64,000 nucleotides of DNA from Aliikangiella marina (GCF_007004765.1 NZ_VIKR01000002.1:1225803-1289802); one strand, 5' to 3'. Positions 54,476-63,928 are shown, counted from the stretch's first letter. Notes: generated from the letters alone by a model not told the origin. Numbers and translations are program-made.

Positions 54476-57400
54476 TTATGCGATTTCGGTTCGCAAAGCT
54501 TCAATTTCCGCGAGCACCTTCGATAAAGCATCACTCAGGGACTCTAAAGTGAGTAAAGCTTGCTTTATGTTTTCCTGTCGGCAGGCTTTTTCTAGGCTAG
54601 CCGCAAGCTCAGGTATACCATCGATGAATAAGTTGGCGGAGACGCCTTTTAAATTGTGAGACTCTTTAGCGAGGGTTTCAAAGTCTTTCGCTTGCAAAAG
54701 TAGTTTGGCATGCTTGCTAAACTCACCTTGTTGTAGAGAATATTGTTCGAGTAACCCAACGAATGTCGCTTTATCTCCCATCAACTCTGCGCCCCCTTCT
54801 AAATCGATATTCGTCACCATTTGCTCGGGTTGAATATTGGAGGGTGCCGGTGTTTCTGAGAGTTGTGATTGTTCTCCGTCGCTAAACCATTTATTTAAGG
54901 TTTCAAAGAAGCTCTTGATTCTTAAAGGCTTCGAAACATAGTCATTCATCCCTGCGGCCAAGCATTTTTCCTTATCGCCGCCCATGGCATTTGCGGTCAT
55001 TGCGATAATTGGTAGCTCTTTGGATGAATATAGCTTGCGAATTTCTCGAGTGGCTTCGTAGCCATCCATGACTGGCATCTGGACATCCATCAATACACAG
55101 TCGTATAACTTTTGCGAAACCATTTCTACGGCTTCTTTGCCGTTGTTGGCCAAATCAATGGAGTTGACGGCTTGCGATAATATTTCCCTAGCGACTTCCT
55201 GATTGATCTCATTGTCTTCAACAATAAGAATATTCGAACTTAACAATTTAGCCGATAAATGAGTGGTTTTGTCGGTTTGCTCCACCCGAGAAAGTCGCTG
55301 AGTTGGTTTGCGAATTTTCGAATTGTCGAGTAAAGACATCAGGCTATCAAGCATACTCGAAGGCGTAATTGGTTTGTTTATCGTTATATCAGGCTGAATA
55401 AAAGTGATGGTTTGGTCTTCTTCTGGATGAATATTAGAGAGCAACAAAGTAATTTTTGTATCGGACGTTTGCTTAATTCGTTTGATCTCTTGTTGGTTGG
55501 CAAACGCAAAGCTATAGTCGAAAATAATGTTGTTAATGGTTTTGTTTTGCTCAGCCGCTGACTCAAGTTGCTTTTCAAACGATTGATAGTCTTCGGATAA
55601 CAGCACTTTGCATCTAAAGCTCTTGAGAATTTTAAAGATGGATTCCCTTGCTACAAGGTTTTTAACCACTACCATAACACAGTAGTTATCGAGTTGATGA
55701 TTATCCGAAATCGACTCCAGTAAGCTTTGACTAGACGCTTTTCCGAACCTTGCATTAAAGCTAAACGTACTGCCTTCACCCGGTTTGCTTGACACATTGA
55801 TATCGCCGTTCATCTCAGCCACGAGTCGTTTACAAATCGCTAAACCGAGACCCGTGCCGCCAAACTTGCGGGTGGTCGAACTGTCTGCTTGACTAAAAGG
55901 TTTGAACAATCGCTTGCTGACATCTGGAGACATGCCGATACCACTGTCGACAACGCTAAAAAATAACTCAACATCATTCTCTGATTGTGAGATGAGGTTG
56001 ACGGAAACTTTAACTTCGCCGGAATCAGTGAACTTCATTGCGTTGCTTGTCAGGTTCACTAAAATTTGGCCTAAACGCAGAGGGTCGCCGATGACCGTTT
56101 GAGGAATGTCGGGTGATATATCGTAGATGAATTCTAGTCCTTTTTCTTGGATTCTTGGGCCGGTAATATTGGCTAAGTCATCGAGTACTTTTGATAAACT
56201 AAATTCAACTTTTTCCATCGCAAGCTCGCCAGCCTCAACTTTAGAAAAATCAAGAATATCGTTAATGATCTGTAGTAGTGAGTTTGCTGCAGTATCAATC
56301 TTGTTGAGATAGTTTCCTTGTTTTTGATTTAGCTCAGTTTGTTTAGTTAGGTGCAACATACCAATGATTGCATTCATTGGGGTTCGAATTTCGTGACTCA
56401 TATTGGCTAAGAATGACGATTTAGCCTCATTAGCCGCTTGTGCTTGGTCTCTAGCAACTAACAGTTCACTTTGAACTTCATTAAGTGCTTTGTTCTTTTC
56501 GGTTAACTCGACATTTGTTTTACGGCGTTCCTTATTTAGATAAATAATAACCATCAGGAAGATCGTAAACACCAGCAACAGCACGGAGGAGTACATTAGC
56601 CAGCTTTGTTGCTTTTCAATTTGTGATCCTTGTTCGAGCAAACTTTGCTTTTGTCGATCGAGTTCTGCTTTTTGTCGATCAATTGAAACCCTTTGTCGCT
56701 CTAGAATTTGTTCATTCGCTTCGATTAATTCAGATAATGAAGTCACTTCTTTTTCTTTGTTTGCGATGGTATCCAGTTTTTCTCCAAGTAATGTTTGATT
56801 GGATTGGAGTGATTCGCTGGCTTGAGACAGTTCAGTTTGAATAGCTAAAAGTTCGCCTTCTCGTTCTCGAATTGATACGTTTTTCGCTTCGATTAGCCGA
56901 TTTTTCTCTTCAAGTAAGCGAGCTTGCTTCTGCATTTGCAATTTGATTTCTTCAGCTTCATCGACGGCTTTTTGATATTGTTGTTGAAATTCTTGGACTT
57001 GTTTTCTTGAATTTTCGACAGCATCTGCCTGAGCTTTTAACTCTTCTCTTAGTGCAACTAACTCGGCATTGGTATCACGCAATAATTCAGCTACATCCAT
57101 TTCGGTACCACCTTTCATTAAAATGTCAGGATCCATTTTTAAATACTCAAAGGTGATGTTTGCTTTGTTGATCTCAAAACGGTAAGTACCATTTTCTTGA
57201 AAGACCAAGTTAATCATTGTGAATGCTTTATCAGAGACATTCTCTGTGATTAATAGGGTATTAGTCCTACTGGTAGCGGCTGCAATTCTTCTGAGTGAAA
57301 TTTTACTGTTTTCTGCAACAAAGAGTAGGTGGTAATTTTGAAAACTCGAAAGGTTGGTTGCTTGTTCGGCGGAAATAGTTTTTCCGTCTATTTGTTTGAG

Positions 57401-57697
57401 TTGCACTGAGCGTTGGAGTTGTGCCAAAAGTTTTGGATCAGAGCCAACAATACCAATCTTGAATTGACGAATTTCATTCTCATTACGCCACTCGATTTTA
57501 TCGAGCGCATGAAAAATAAACGCTGCTTTGAAAGCTTCTGGGGATACGACTTGTTGAGCTGAGATTGCAAACGGCATAAAGCAGAGAACATAAAAAATTC
57601 TCAGCTTTTGATGACGGCCAATGGTGATCAATAGGTGCGCTAGCAGGCACTTTATAAACCCCAAAGGTTTGAGTTTTAGTCGAATAAATTCCAACAT
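54476..57697 (-). CDS. YfiR-domain hybrid sensor histidine kinase with Hpt
   Basis: A 1073-residue multidomain sensor. An N-terminal signal/membrane segment (about 33-47) leads to a YfiR-like periplasmic domain (about 48-195). A long coiled coil (about 200-365), a second membrane helix (about 366-388), HisKA with His435 in FLANMSHEIRTPMNA, HATPase with GGTGLGLAI (613-621), a degenerate receiver (about 670-785), an intact receiver with Asp871 (LMDVQMPVMDGYEA) and an Hpt domain with His1014 in KESHNLKG follow. It resembles BarA-like phosphorelay kinases. Fusion of YfiR to a hybrid kinase is unusual. No cognate regulator is adjacent. Confidence 0.9.
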   Translation of the reverse strand: MLEFIRLKLKPLGFIKCLLAHLLITIGRHQKLRIFYVLCFMPFAISAQQVVSPEAFKAAFIFHALDKIEWRNENEIRQFKIGIVGSDPKLLAQLQRSVQLKQIDGKTISAEQATNLSSFQNYHLLFVAENSKISLRRIAAATSRTNTLLITENVSDKAFTMINLVFQENGTYRFEINKANITFEYLKMDPDILMKGGTEMDVAELLRDTNAELVALREELKAQADAVENSRKQVQEFQQQYQKAVDEAEEIKLQMQKQARLLEEKNRLIEAKNVSIREREGELLAIQTELSQASESLQSNQTLLGEKLDTIANKEKEVTSLSELIEANEQILERQRVSIDRQKAELDRQKQSLLEQGSQIEKQQSWLMYSSVLLLVFTIFLMVIIYLNKERRKTNVELTEKNKALNEVQSELLVARDQAQAANEAKSSFLANMSHEIRTPMNAIIGMLHLTKQTELNQKQGNYLNKIDTAANSLLQIINDILDFSKVEAGELAMEKVEFSLSKVLDDLANITGPRIQEKGLEFIYDISPDIPQTVIGDPLRLGQILVNLTSNAMKFTDSGEVKVSVNLISQSENDVELFFSVVDSGIGMSPDVSKRLFKPFSQADSSTTRKFGGTGLGLAICKRLVAEMNGDINVSSKPGEGSTFSFNARFGKASSQSLLESISDNHQLDNYCVMVVVKNLVARESIFKILKSFRCKVLLSEDYQSFEKQLESAAEQNKTINNIIFDYSFAFANQQEIKRIKQTSDTKITLLLSNIHPEEDQTITFIQPDITINKPITPSSMLDSLMSLLDNSKIRKPTQRLSRVEQTDKTTHLSAKLLSSNILIVEDNEINQEVAREILSQAVNSIDLANNGKEAVEMVSQKLYDCVLMDVQMPVMDGYEATREIRKLYSSKELPIIAMTANAMGGDKEKCLAAGMNDYVSKPLRIKSFFETLNKWFSDGEQSQLSETPAPSNIQPEQMVTNIDLEGGAELMGDKATFVGLLEQYSLQQGEFSKHAKLLLQAKDFETLAKESHNLKGVSANLFIDGIPELAASLEKACRQENIKQALLTLESLSDALSKVLAEIEALRTEIA

Positions 57698-58002
57698 TTT
57701 ATTCTCGATTTAATACAGATCGAGCTGGTTCCTAGATATTGTTATATTATTGAGCGAAACCGGGGACTTAGTTTAAGCGTATGATCGCCTCTCATTGGTA
57801 CCCTTATCTCATTTAATATTAGCGTAATTTATAAGGAATACCAGTTATTCTTATCGCTGAAATTGGTTTGCTTTCTCAAAACACAGTTATTTGATGCTCT
57901 AGTGCAACTACTTGATCATTATAAACTTTTTAGTGTGAACTGTTGATAGTCAGCGTATAATTAAGGTTTAACGATGTCCTGCTATATTAAACGAGCTTCA
58001 TA
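57698..58002. other. Divergent intergenic region
   Basis: 305 AT-rich bases between the hybrid kinase gene and rlmKL. Both promoters should be here; no distinctive box, RNA or repeat was recognised. Confidence 0.4.
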
Positions 58003-60174
58003 ATGCCGCATTTTATCGCTTCATGTGCGAAAGGTCTTGAATACCTCTTAAAAGATGAACTAGTCGAACTTGGCGCCAGTAATGTCAAAGAAGGCCTATC
58101 ATTAGTTAATTTTGAGTGCGATTGGGCCACTACCTATAAAATCCTGCTGTGGAGTAGAATTGCCAGTAGAGTAATGTACCCACTGGCGAAATTTGAAGCG
58201 CTCGACGATGATGCGCTTTATCGTAACGTTTCAATTATTGATTGGTCCCAGCATTTAGCCCCTGGCGCGACATTGTTGGTCAATTCTCAGAGCTTCAAAT
58301 CGAAGCTTTCTCATACTCAATTTGTGTCTCAGCGGGTTAAAGATGCAATCGTCGACTGGTTTAGAGATGAAGACATGGAGCGTCCGCAAGTTGCATTTGA
58401 GTCGCCCGATTTAGTGGTTCATTGTAAGATTCGACGCAACCAAGTCACGCTCTCAATTGATTTAGCGGGTGTTGGTTTGCACCAACGAGGTTACCGAATC
58501 CAGGGTGGAGCGGCACCTATTAAAGAAAATTTGGCTGCAGCATTATTGATGCGTTCTGGATGGGGTAATTCAAATAATCACCAGTTTTTAATCGATCCGA
58601 TGTGTGGCTCCGGAACATTTCTTATCGAGGCAGCAATGATGAGATTAGATTATGCACCTGGATTGTTGCGCGATTATTTGGGGTTATTTGGTTGGCGTCA
58701 GTTTAACCAGAGTTTATGGGACTCCTTGATTGAGGAAGCTGAAAATAGAAAACAGAAAGCCATGCAAGAAACTTCAGTTTCCATTGAAGGAAGCGATGTT
58801 AACCCGAAAGCGGTCAGAAACGCGCAGATGAACGTCTCTCTAGCTGGATTAGAAGAGGTCATTAAAATTCATATCCGTGGTCTTGATCAATTTGATAAAG
58901 TGGATCTGCCTGACCGAGGTCAAATAATCGTTAATCCACCCTACAGTGAGCGGTTAGGGGAGCGACAAGAAGTTGTTCAGCTTTATCATCAATTAGGTGA
59001 GCTGTTCAAATCGAAGTTTAAAAACTGGAATGCATCAATTTTATCGGCAGATAAAGAGTTCGGACATGCCTTAGGCATTCGAGCCGACAAGATCTATAAG
59101 TTTAACAACGGTAGCATCCCTTGCGAACTCCTTAACTTGGTTGTCGAAGAGCAAAACTTTGTAAATCGAGTTGCTCACGATGCAGTGGATTTGGACTTCA
59201 AATCAAAGCTTTCAGCGCAGGGGATTCAGCTATGTAACAGGCTAGAGAAAAACTTGTCCAAGCTGAAAAAATACCTAAATAAGGAAAATATCACGTGTTT
59301 TAGAGTCTATGATGCGGACTTGCCAGAGTACAACGCTGCTATAGATGTATACGCGGACAAAATTCATATTCAAGAATACAGACCACCTAAGTCGGTTGAC
59401 GACAAACTCGCGAGTAAGCGTCTCAAGGAGATTGAAAAGATTGCTGCAGGAGTATTTGAACAACCGTTAAATCATGTTTTTATCAAACAACGACGGCAGC
59501 AAAAAGGCGACTGGCAGTACACGAAAACGTCCCAGGCTGGTCATCCGGAAAATAACAAAAATTATTTTGAAGTCCTAGAAAGCGGTCGTAAATTTTTAGT
59601 TAATTTAGTGGATTATTTAGATACTGGATTGTTCCTTGATCATCGAGGGACACGAAATATGATCAGCAAATTATGTCCAGGAAAACGCTTTTTAAATTTA
59701 TTTTGCTACACGGGAAGTGTTTCTGTTTACGCTGCGACAGCAGGTGCGAAGTCTGTTACTAGTGTTGACATGTCGAAAACTTATCTTGAGTGGGCTAAGA
59801 GAAATTTCAAGCTTAATAAGATTAATTTAAATAACCATTTTTTTATTCGCGAAGATTGTACTGCGTGGTTAGCTGAAGCGGTTGAGCGTAATGAAAAATA
59901 TGACCTGATATTTTTAGATCCACCGACATTTTCAAATTCAAAAAAAATGGAAAGTCACTTTGATATCCAAAATGATCACAGTGCACTTATTGAACAGTCC
60001 ATCAAACTGTTAAATCCGGGTGGAAAAATATTTTTTTCCAATAATTTTCAGAAGTTTGAAATGGCAGTGAGTTCATGTAGTGATTTTAAAGTTCAAGAAA
60101 TCACCAAACAAACAACTACGCCTGATTTTTATCGACGGCCTTTACATCGTTGCTGGTTAGTGACTAAACTTTAA
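58003..60174 (+). CDS. rlmKL: 23S rRNA methyltransferase RlmKL
   Basis: A bifunctional enzyme that makes m7G2069 and m2G2445 in 23S rRNA. The 723-residue protein has a THUMP domain (about 60-155), an RlmL catalytic part with MCGSGTFLIEAAMMRLDYAPGLLR and the N-methylation motif NPPYSERLG, and an RlmK part with NLFCYTGSVSVYAATAGAKSVTSVDMS and LDPPTFSNSKKM. A small glutaredoxin-like gene follows 48 bases later, a recurrent arrangement. Confidence 0.96.
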   Translation: MPHFIASCAKGLEYLLKDELVELGASNVKEGLSLVNFECDWATTYKILLWSRIASRVMYPLAKFEALDDDALYRNVSIIDWSQHLAPGATLLVNSQSFKSKLSHTQFVSQRVKDAIVDWFRDEDMERPQVAFESPDLVVHCKIRRNQVTLSIDLAGVGLHQRGYRIQGGAAPIKENLAAALLMRSGWGNSNNHQFLIDPMCGSGTFLIEAAMMRLDYAPGLLRDYLGLFGWRQFNQSLWDSLIEEAENRKQKAMQETSVSIEGSDVNPKAVRNAQMNVSLAGLEEVIKIHIRGLDQFDKVDLPDRGQIIVNPPYSERLGERQEVVQLYHQLGELFKSKFKNWNASILSADKEFGHALGIRADKIYKFNNGSIPCELLNLVVEEQNFVNRVAHDAVDLDFKSKLSAQGIQLCNRLEKNLSKLKKYLNKENITCFRVYDADLPEYNAAIDVYADKIHIQEYRPPKSVDDKLASKRLKEIEKIAAGVFEQPLNHVFIKQRRQQKGDWQYTKTSQAGHPENNKNYFEVLESGRKFLVNLVDYLDTGLFLDHRGTRNMISKLCPGKRFLNLFCYTGSVSVYAATAGAKSVTSVDMSKTYLEWAKRNFKLNKINLNNHFFIREDCTAWLAEAVERNEKYDLIFLDPPTFSNSKKMESHFDIQNDHSALIEQSIKLLNPGGKIFFSNNFQKFEMAVSSCSDFKVQEITKQTTTPDFYRRPLHRCWLVTKL

Positions 60175-60222
60175 GTAGAATAAATCGAAGAGTTTAAAGT
60201 CTATCCAAGCTAGGTATTCGAC

Positions 60223-60480
60223 ATGAAAAATACGGTAAGTTTGTATACAACCGCCGGCTGCCATTTGTGTGAGCAGGCGGAGGCGATGTTTCTTTATTTG
60301 CAACAAAATCACGAACAAGTAAATAACAACTTTGAACTTCAAGAAATCGAAATTGCAAACAGCGAGGCATTGGTGGAACTTTACGGTGTGAGAATCCCTG
60401 TTTTGGCTGTGGGTGATAACGAGTTGGGTTGGCCTTTCGAACTAGAAGAGCTCGTTGATTGGTTATCGGCAAATAAATAA
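60223..60480 (+). CDS. Glutaredoxin-like thioredoxin-fold protein
   Basis: An 85-residue protein of the glutaredoxin family (PF05768-type), with the redox pair Cys13-Cys16 in TTAGCHLCEQAEAM and the cis-proline segment YGVRIPVLAVGD. It probably reduces disulfides in the cytoplasm; the partner is unknown. It lies directly downstream of rlmKL, probably on the same message, and ends before a strong bidirectional terminator. Confidence 0.9.
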   Translation: MKNTVSLYTTAGCHLCEQAEAMFLYLQQNHEQVNNNFELQEIEIANSEALVELYGVRIPVLAVGDNELGWPFELEELVDWLSANK

Positions 60481-60548
60481 CGACTGACTGAAACCGTAAT
60501 TCAGAAACAGTTTCATTCAATCTTTTTAATTGGTTGACGGTTGAAAAC

Positions 60549-60576
60549 AAAAAGAGCACCGAAGGTGCTCTTTTTT
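60549..60576. terminator. Bidirectional terminator
   Basis: AAAAAGAGCACC, a three-base loop and GGTGCTCTTTTTT form a strong hairpin between the glutaredoxin gene and the convergent DUF4124 gene. Confidence 0.95.
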
Positions 60577-60595
60577 GATTCAGTGGTTATTGTGG

Positions 60596-61042
60596 CTAGT
60601 TTTGTGGCTCGGCTTCTTGTTGGCAATATTTTTGAACTTGAGCGTTCATTTGCTTAATTTTCTCAGCTTTCTCTTCGTCAGTCATTAGGCGCTTACCACC
60701 TTGGCCATCGTCTTGCGCAATACGAGCTGCGTTTTGTAAAACATCGAGATTTTGCTGTGCAATTTTGCAGTTTTCTTTTTTCCACGAGGTGTATGAGTCA
60801 TCTGCTTCCGCTTCTATGGCTTCAGCTTGTTTCGCTGCCACGGGGGCTTGAGCTGGGGCACCTTTGTCCTTTGGCCTACGGACTCGTTCATAAGGAATCC
60901 CTGGTGCTGGCGGCCGTTCGGTATAGTGAACCATACCTTGCGTGTCCTTCCATTTGTATATGTATTGTTCTGCCGCTACTGATTTCGGGTTAAATGCCAA
61001 AACACCCACAGCGAGAACCGTAAGCAAAACGATATTTTTCAT
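60596..61042 (-). CDS. DUF4124 exported protein
   Basis: A 148-residue predicted periplasmic protein. A signal peptide (MKNIVLLTVLAVGVLAFNPKSVAA) precedes the DUF4124 domain core YIYKWKDTQGMVHYTERPPAPG, in which the KW-D-G-HY pattern is typical. The rest is Ala/Glu-rich and partly coiled (residues about 60-145). Function is not known for the family. It stands alone next to a DUF3579 gene on the same strand. Confidence 0.88.
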   Translation of the reverse strand: MKNIVLLTVLAVGVLAFNPKSVAAEQYIYKWKDTQGMVHYTERPPAPGIPYERVRRPKDKGAPAQAPVAAKQAEAIEAEADDSYTSWKKENCKIAQQNLDVLQNAARIAQDDGQGGKRLMTDEEKAEKIKQMNAQVQKYCQQEAEPQN

Positions 61043-61137
61043 GAATAGGTCCTGTCGTCTATCTGATACCGATAATATAGACTCAAAAGGGGGTAAAAGT
61101 TAAGGTTTTTATTAAAATTTGTTTATTTTTGAGAAGC

Positions 61138-61413
61138 TTACTGCTGTTTTTCAGTTTGGAGGTTGTTCTTTTCTGCAAAGTGAATGACATCTTTCAGTAG
61201 GTCGATATGGTCCTCTTGGAGTTTTGCATCCACAATAACACATTTAATACCCTCAATTACCGCAGGGCGAAGTAGCGGAGAGTAATACATTCGTCGGTTT
61301 CGAAAAGTGCATAGATTACCGCATAGTCTCTCGGCCCAATCACTGGGTCTGAATTTACCACCTTCGGCAGTAACGCCTTTGAGGACTAAACGCTTAAAAT
61401 CGACTTCAATCAT
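61138..61413 (-). CDS. DUF3579 family protein
   Basis: A 91-residue cytoplasmic protein. The family signature is visible as LKGVTAEGGKFRPSDWAERLCGNL and YSPLLRPAVIEGIKCVIVDAKL. Its function is unknown. The start at 61413 gives MIEVDFKRLVLKG, matching the family length of about 95. It is 95 bases upstream of the DUF4124 gene. Confidence 0.85.
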   Translation of the reverse strand: MIEVDFKRLVLKGVTAEGGKFRPSDWAERLCGNLCTFRNRRMYYSPLLRPAVIEGIKCVIVDAKLQEDHIDLLKDVIHFAEKNNLQTEKQQ

Positions 61414-61747
61414 GTATTAAAACTTCTCTTAAGTTCCAACGGTTTGCCGCGGGCATAATGACAGATTGCCTTTGATTGTCAATAGACGTAGATCAATATC
61501 CAATGGGTAGGCGAATCAACCCGTAATTATCGGCCCAAAGCGCTTTAACTTGAATTGGTAGATTCATTGGCTAAGTGTAGCAAATAAAATTTCAGTCGTT
61601 ACTGATAACTCGTCAGTCAATCGTGTCAAAATGGGGACACAAGACGAAAAATTAGAGATCGGCTTGTAACAATATCGCGTATATTCAGTCGATACGTAAA
61701 GTCGTTTAATCAAATTTCCGCGAAGTAAGTTGCCTAGGGTGATAGTA
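61414..61747. other. Divergent intergenic region upstream of msrPQ
   Basis: 334 bases between the DUF3579 gene and msrP. An interrupted inverted repeat, GTGTC-N8-GACAC at 61623-61640, lies about 108 bases before the msrP start and could be an operator for an oxidative-stress regulator. No other element was seen. Confidence 0.4.
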
Positions 61748-62695
61748 ATGAAGAAAAAGTTTTCAGAGTCACAAATAACGCCAGAAAATGTATTTTGGAA
61801 TAGGCGAAAGTTTATCCAAAACTTTGCGCTTGCAGGCGCTTCGGCAAGTTATTTCGCGACGCTGCCTGTCGGCGCGACAAGCCAGGACTTAAGCGGTGAT
61901 GGTCTAAAAGACGAATTGAGTAGTGAATATGTGATTACTCATCACAATAACTTTTACGAGTTCTCGACGAGCAAGAAAAAGCCTGCTGAAATGGCTAAGG
62001 ATTTTAAACCCGGAAAAGATTGGAAAGTTGCAATTACAGGAGAGATAGACAAGCCTGGAACTTACACTTTAGAAGACATTCTTAGATGGGGGCAGGTTGA
62101 AGAGCGAATCTATCGATTCCGTTGCGTTGAAGGCTGGTCTATGGTTATTCCGTGGAGTGGCTTTGAGTTGAACGCAATTATCAACAAAGTAAAGCCAAAT
62201 TCGAAGGCTAAATATCTAGAGTTTAAGACCTTGTACGATCCTAAGGTATTTCCGGGACAAAAGCGCGGCGTGTTTGGAATGCACACTTTGCCTTGGCCTT
62301 ACACCGAGGGGCTGACCATTGAGGAGGCTGCTCATCCGCTAACATTAATGGCTACGGGGGTTTACGGAAAAGATCTGCCGGGACAAAACGGAGCGCCTTT
62401 GAGACTTGTTGTTCCGTGGAAATATGGCTTCAAAAGCATTAAATCTATCGTATCGATCCATTTCACTGACAAAAAGCCAGTGTCTACATGGACAGACAGA
62501 CTACCTAATGAGTACGGTTTTTATGCGAATGTTAATCCGGAAGTGGACCATCCGCGCTGGAGCCAAGCGACTGAAAGGCGGATTACTGATGAATCATTCT
62601 TTGGCGTGAAGAAGATCCCAACATTAATGTTCAACGGTTATTCAGATGATGTCGCTTATTTGTACAAAGGTCTAGATTTACGTAAAAACTTCTAG
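61748..62695 (+). CDS. msrP: Methionine sulfoxide reductase catalytic subunit MsrP
   Basis: Periplasmic molybdoenzyme that repairs oxidised methionines in envelope proteins. The 315-residue protein has a Tat signal with NRRKFIQNFALAGA (twin Arg 19-20) and the molybdopterin-ligand cysteine Cys126 in YRFRCVEGWSMVIPW. Further blocks are GVYGKDLPGQNGAPLRLVVPWKYGFKSIKSIV. The ATG at 61748 with AGGG eight bases upstream is chosen over a TTG 18 bases upstream. msrQ follows after 24 bases. Confidence 0.95.
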   Translation: MKKKFSESQITPENVFWNRRKFIQNFALAGASASYFATLPVGATSQDLSGDGLKDELSSEYVITHHNNFYEFSTSKKKPAEMAKDFKPGKDWKVAITGEIDKPGTYTLEDILRWGQVEERIYRFRCVEGWSMVIPWSGFELNAIINKVKPNSKAKYLEFKTLYDPKVFPGQKRGVFGMHTLPWPYTEGLTIEEAAHPLTLMATGVYGKDLPGQNGAPLRLVVPWKYGFKSIKSIVSIHFTDKKPVSTWTDRLPNEYGFYANVNPEVDHPRWSQATERRITDESFFGVKKIPTLMFNGYSDDVAYLYKGLDLRKNF

Positions 62696-62719
62696 TTAAC
62701 TGATAGTTAAGGGATTAAT

Positions 62720-63328
62720 TTGATTCCAGTAAATTCAATTGGCTTTAAAATAGTTAAGTTTTTGGCGCATATACTCTGTTGGGGGCCGTTTGGCTGGTTG
62801 TTTTACGCCGCAGCGAATGCTCAATTGGGCGGTGATCCGCAAGATGAGGTTTTACATCAGTTAGGCTACTGGGGAATGATCTTCCTTCTCCTGAGTTTAA
62901 CAATGACACCACTAAAAAAACTGATAACAGGGGTTCCTTGGGTAAGATTTAGGCGAATGTTAGGACTATATGGCGCTTTTTATGGATTGCTCCATCTGAC
63001 GATGTTTGTGGTTTTTCACCTTCAGTTTAGTTTTGCTGCTCTTTGGACTGAGATTGTAGAGCGTCCCTATATCACGGTAGGTATGTTAGCGATATTAGGG
63101 TTGATTCCTTTAGCCGTTACATCGACAAAATATTCTCAACGCAAACTTGGTAAGAATTGGAAAAAACTGCATTGGTTGGTCTATCCGATTATCGTGTTGG
63201 TACTCACGCATTACATTTGGCAGAGTAAGTCTGATTTAAATGGGCCGTTTATTTACCTTTCATGGATGATTGTTCTCCTGGGAATGAGACTTTATTCTTA
63301 TTACAAAAACAAGAATCATTTCGCTTAA
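62720..63328 (+). CDS. msrQ: MsrQ heme-binding membrane subunit
   Basis: Inner-membrane b-type heme protein that passes electrons from the quinone pool or flavin reductase to MsrP. The 202-residue protein has about six membrane helices with the ferric-reductase-like core LGLYGAFYGLLHLTMFVVFHL and LHWLVYPIIVLVLTHYIW, whose histidines can bind heme. The start is TTG at 62720 with AAGGGA ahead; no nearby ATG fits. Confidence 0.93.
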   Translation: MIPVNSIGFKIVKFLAHILCWGPFGWLFYAAANAQLGGDPQDEVLHQLGYWGMIFLLLSLTMTPLKKLITGVPWVRFRRMLGLYGAFYGLLHLTMFVVFHLQFSFAALWTEIVERPYITVGMLAILGLIPLAVTSTKYSQRKLGKNWKKLHWLVYPIIVLVLTHYIWQSKSDLNGPFIYLSWMIVLLGMRLYSYYKNKNHFA

Positions 63329-63565
63329 GCGGTCTGCAGTTAGACTTTCTGTGGTTAAAAAGGCACTGTTTGTGGTTCATCTCGACTATACTTTTTAAGC
63401 GCAGACTGATAGTTGCAAGTTTTTAGGTCTAAGCAGGGCTTGATTTGATTGTTTTTAATCCTTATTTAGAGCTTAATGGCAGGCTGGTTTTTAGTCGATT
63501 TGAGTAACAATTAAAGGCTAATATCGAGCATTCTAAAGCAATTGTAAATAAATCCTGAAATAGTG
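63329..63565. other. Non-coding stretch upstream of the rrn promoters
   Basis: About 240 AT-rich bases follow msrQ. The part next to P1 could serve as an UP element or activator site for rRNA transcription. No gene or msrQ terminator was recognised. Confidence 0.4.
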
Positions 63566-63599
63566 TTGACAGGGTACAGTTGGCCTGTATAATGCGCGC
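63566..63599 (+). promoter_or_regulatory. rrn promoter P1
   Basis: TTGACA (63566-63571) and TATAAT (63588-63593) are both perfect consensus at 16-base spacing, followed by a GC-rich discriminator GCGCGCC typical of stringently controlled rRNA promoters. Confidence 0.93.
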
Positions 63600-63680
63600 C
63601 CGCTCCGGACGAAAAGTCACATTGAAATCCGGTTAAAAATCAACCAATTAAAAAAGTTGTTAACTTTTAAGATAAAACGG

Positions 63681-63715
63681 TTGACAGGGTGTTTGAAGCT
63701 TGTATAATTCGCGCC
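63681..63715 (+). promoter_or_regulatory. rrn promoter P2
   Basis: TTGACA (63681-63686) and TATAAT (63703-63708) with 16-base spacing and the discriminator TCGCGCC. The box surroundings resemble P1 (GACAGGGT and TTGTATAAT), suggesting duplication. Confidence 0.93.
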
Positions 63716-63746
63716 CCAAGCTTGCTGAGCATGTCCTCAGGAGCGA

Positions 63747-63785
63747 TGTTCTGAAACATTGAAGAAAAAGCAATCTGTGTGGGTA
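63747..63785 (+). promoter_or_regulatory. rrn leader antitermination region (boxA-like)
   Basis: TGTTCTGAAACA (63747-63758) resembles boxA and is followed by GCAATCTGTGTGGGTACTC, nearly the same as the corresponding E. coli rrn leader segment. It should recruit the Nus antitermination complex; the boxA match is imperfect. Confidence 0.55.
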
Positions 63786-63928
63786 CTCATTGATGAATTC
63801 ACAGTGGTTTCGACCACATAATTTATCAAGAGATACACCATTGATTGATTTGAGATAGGTTACTTGATTTATCAAGTAATTTAATTTCCTAATTTAATCA
63901 GTATTCTTTTGAGCTATTTAAGAACTTT

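Noticed and set aside
60194..60559. Antisense frame opposite the glutaredoxin gene
   Set aside because: The sense frame has a CxxC motif, family match and terminator; the antisense frame has none.
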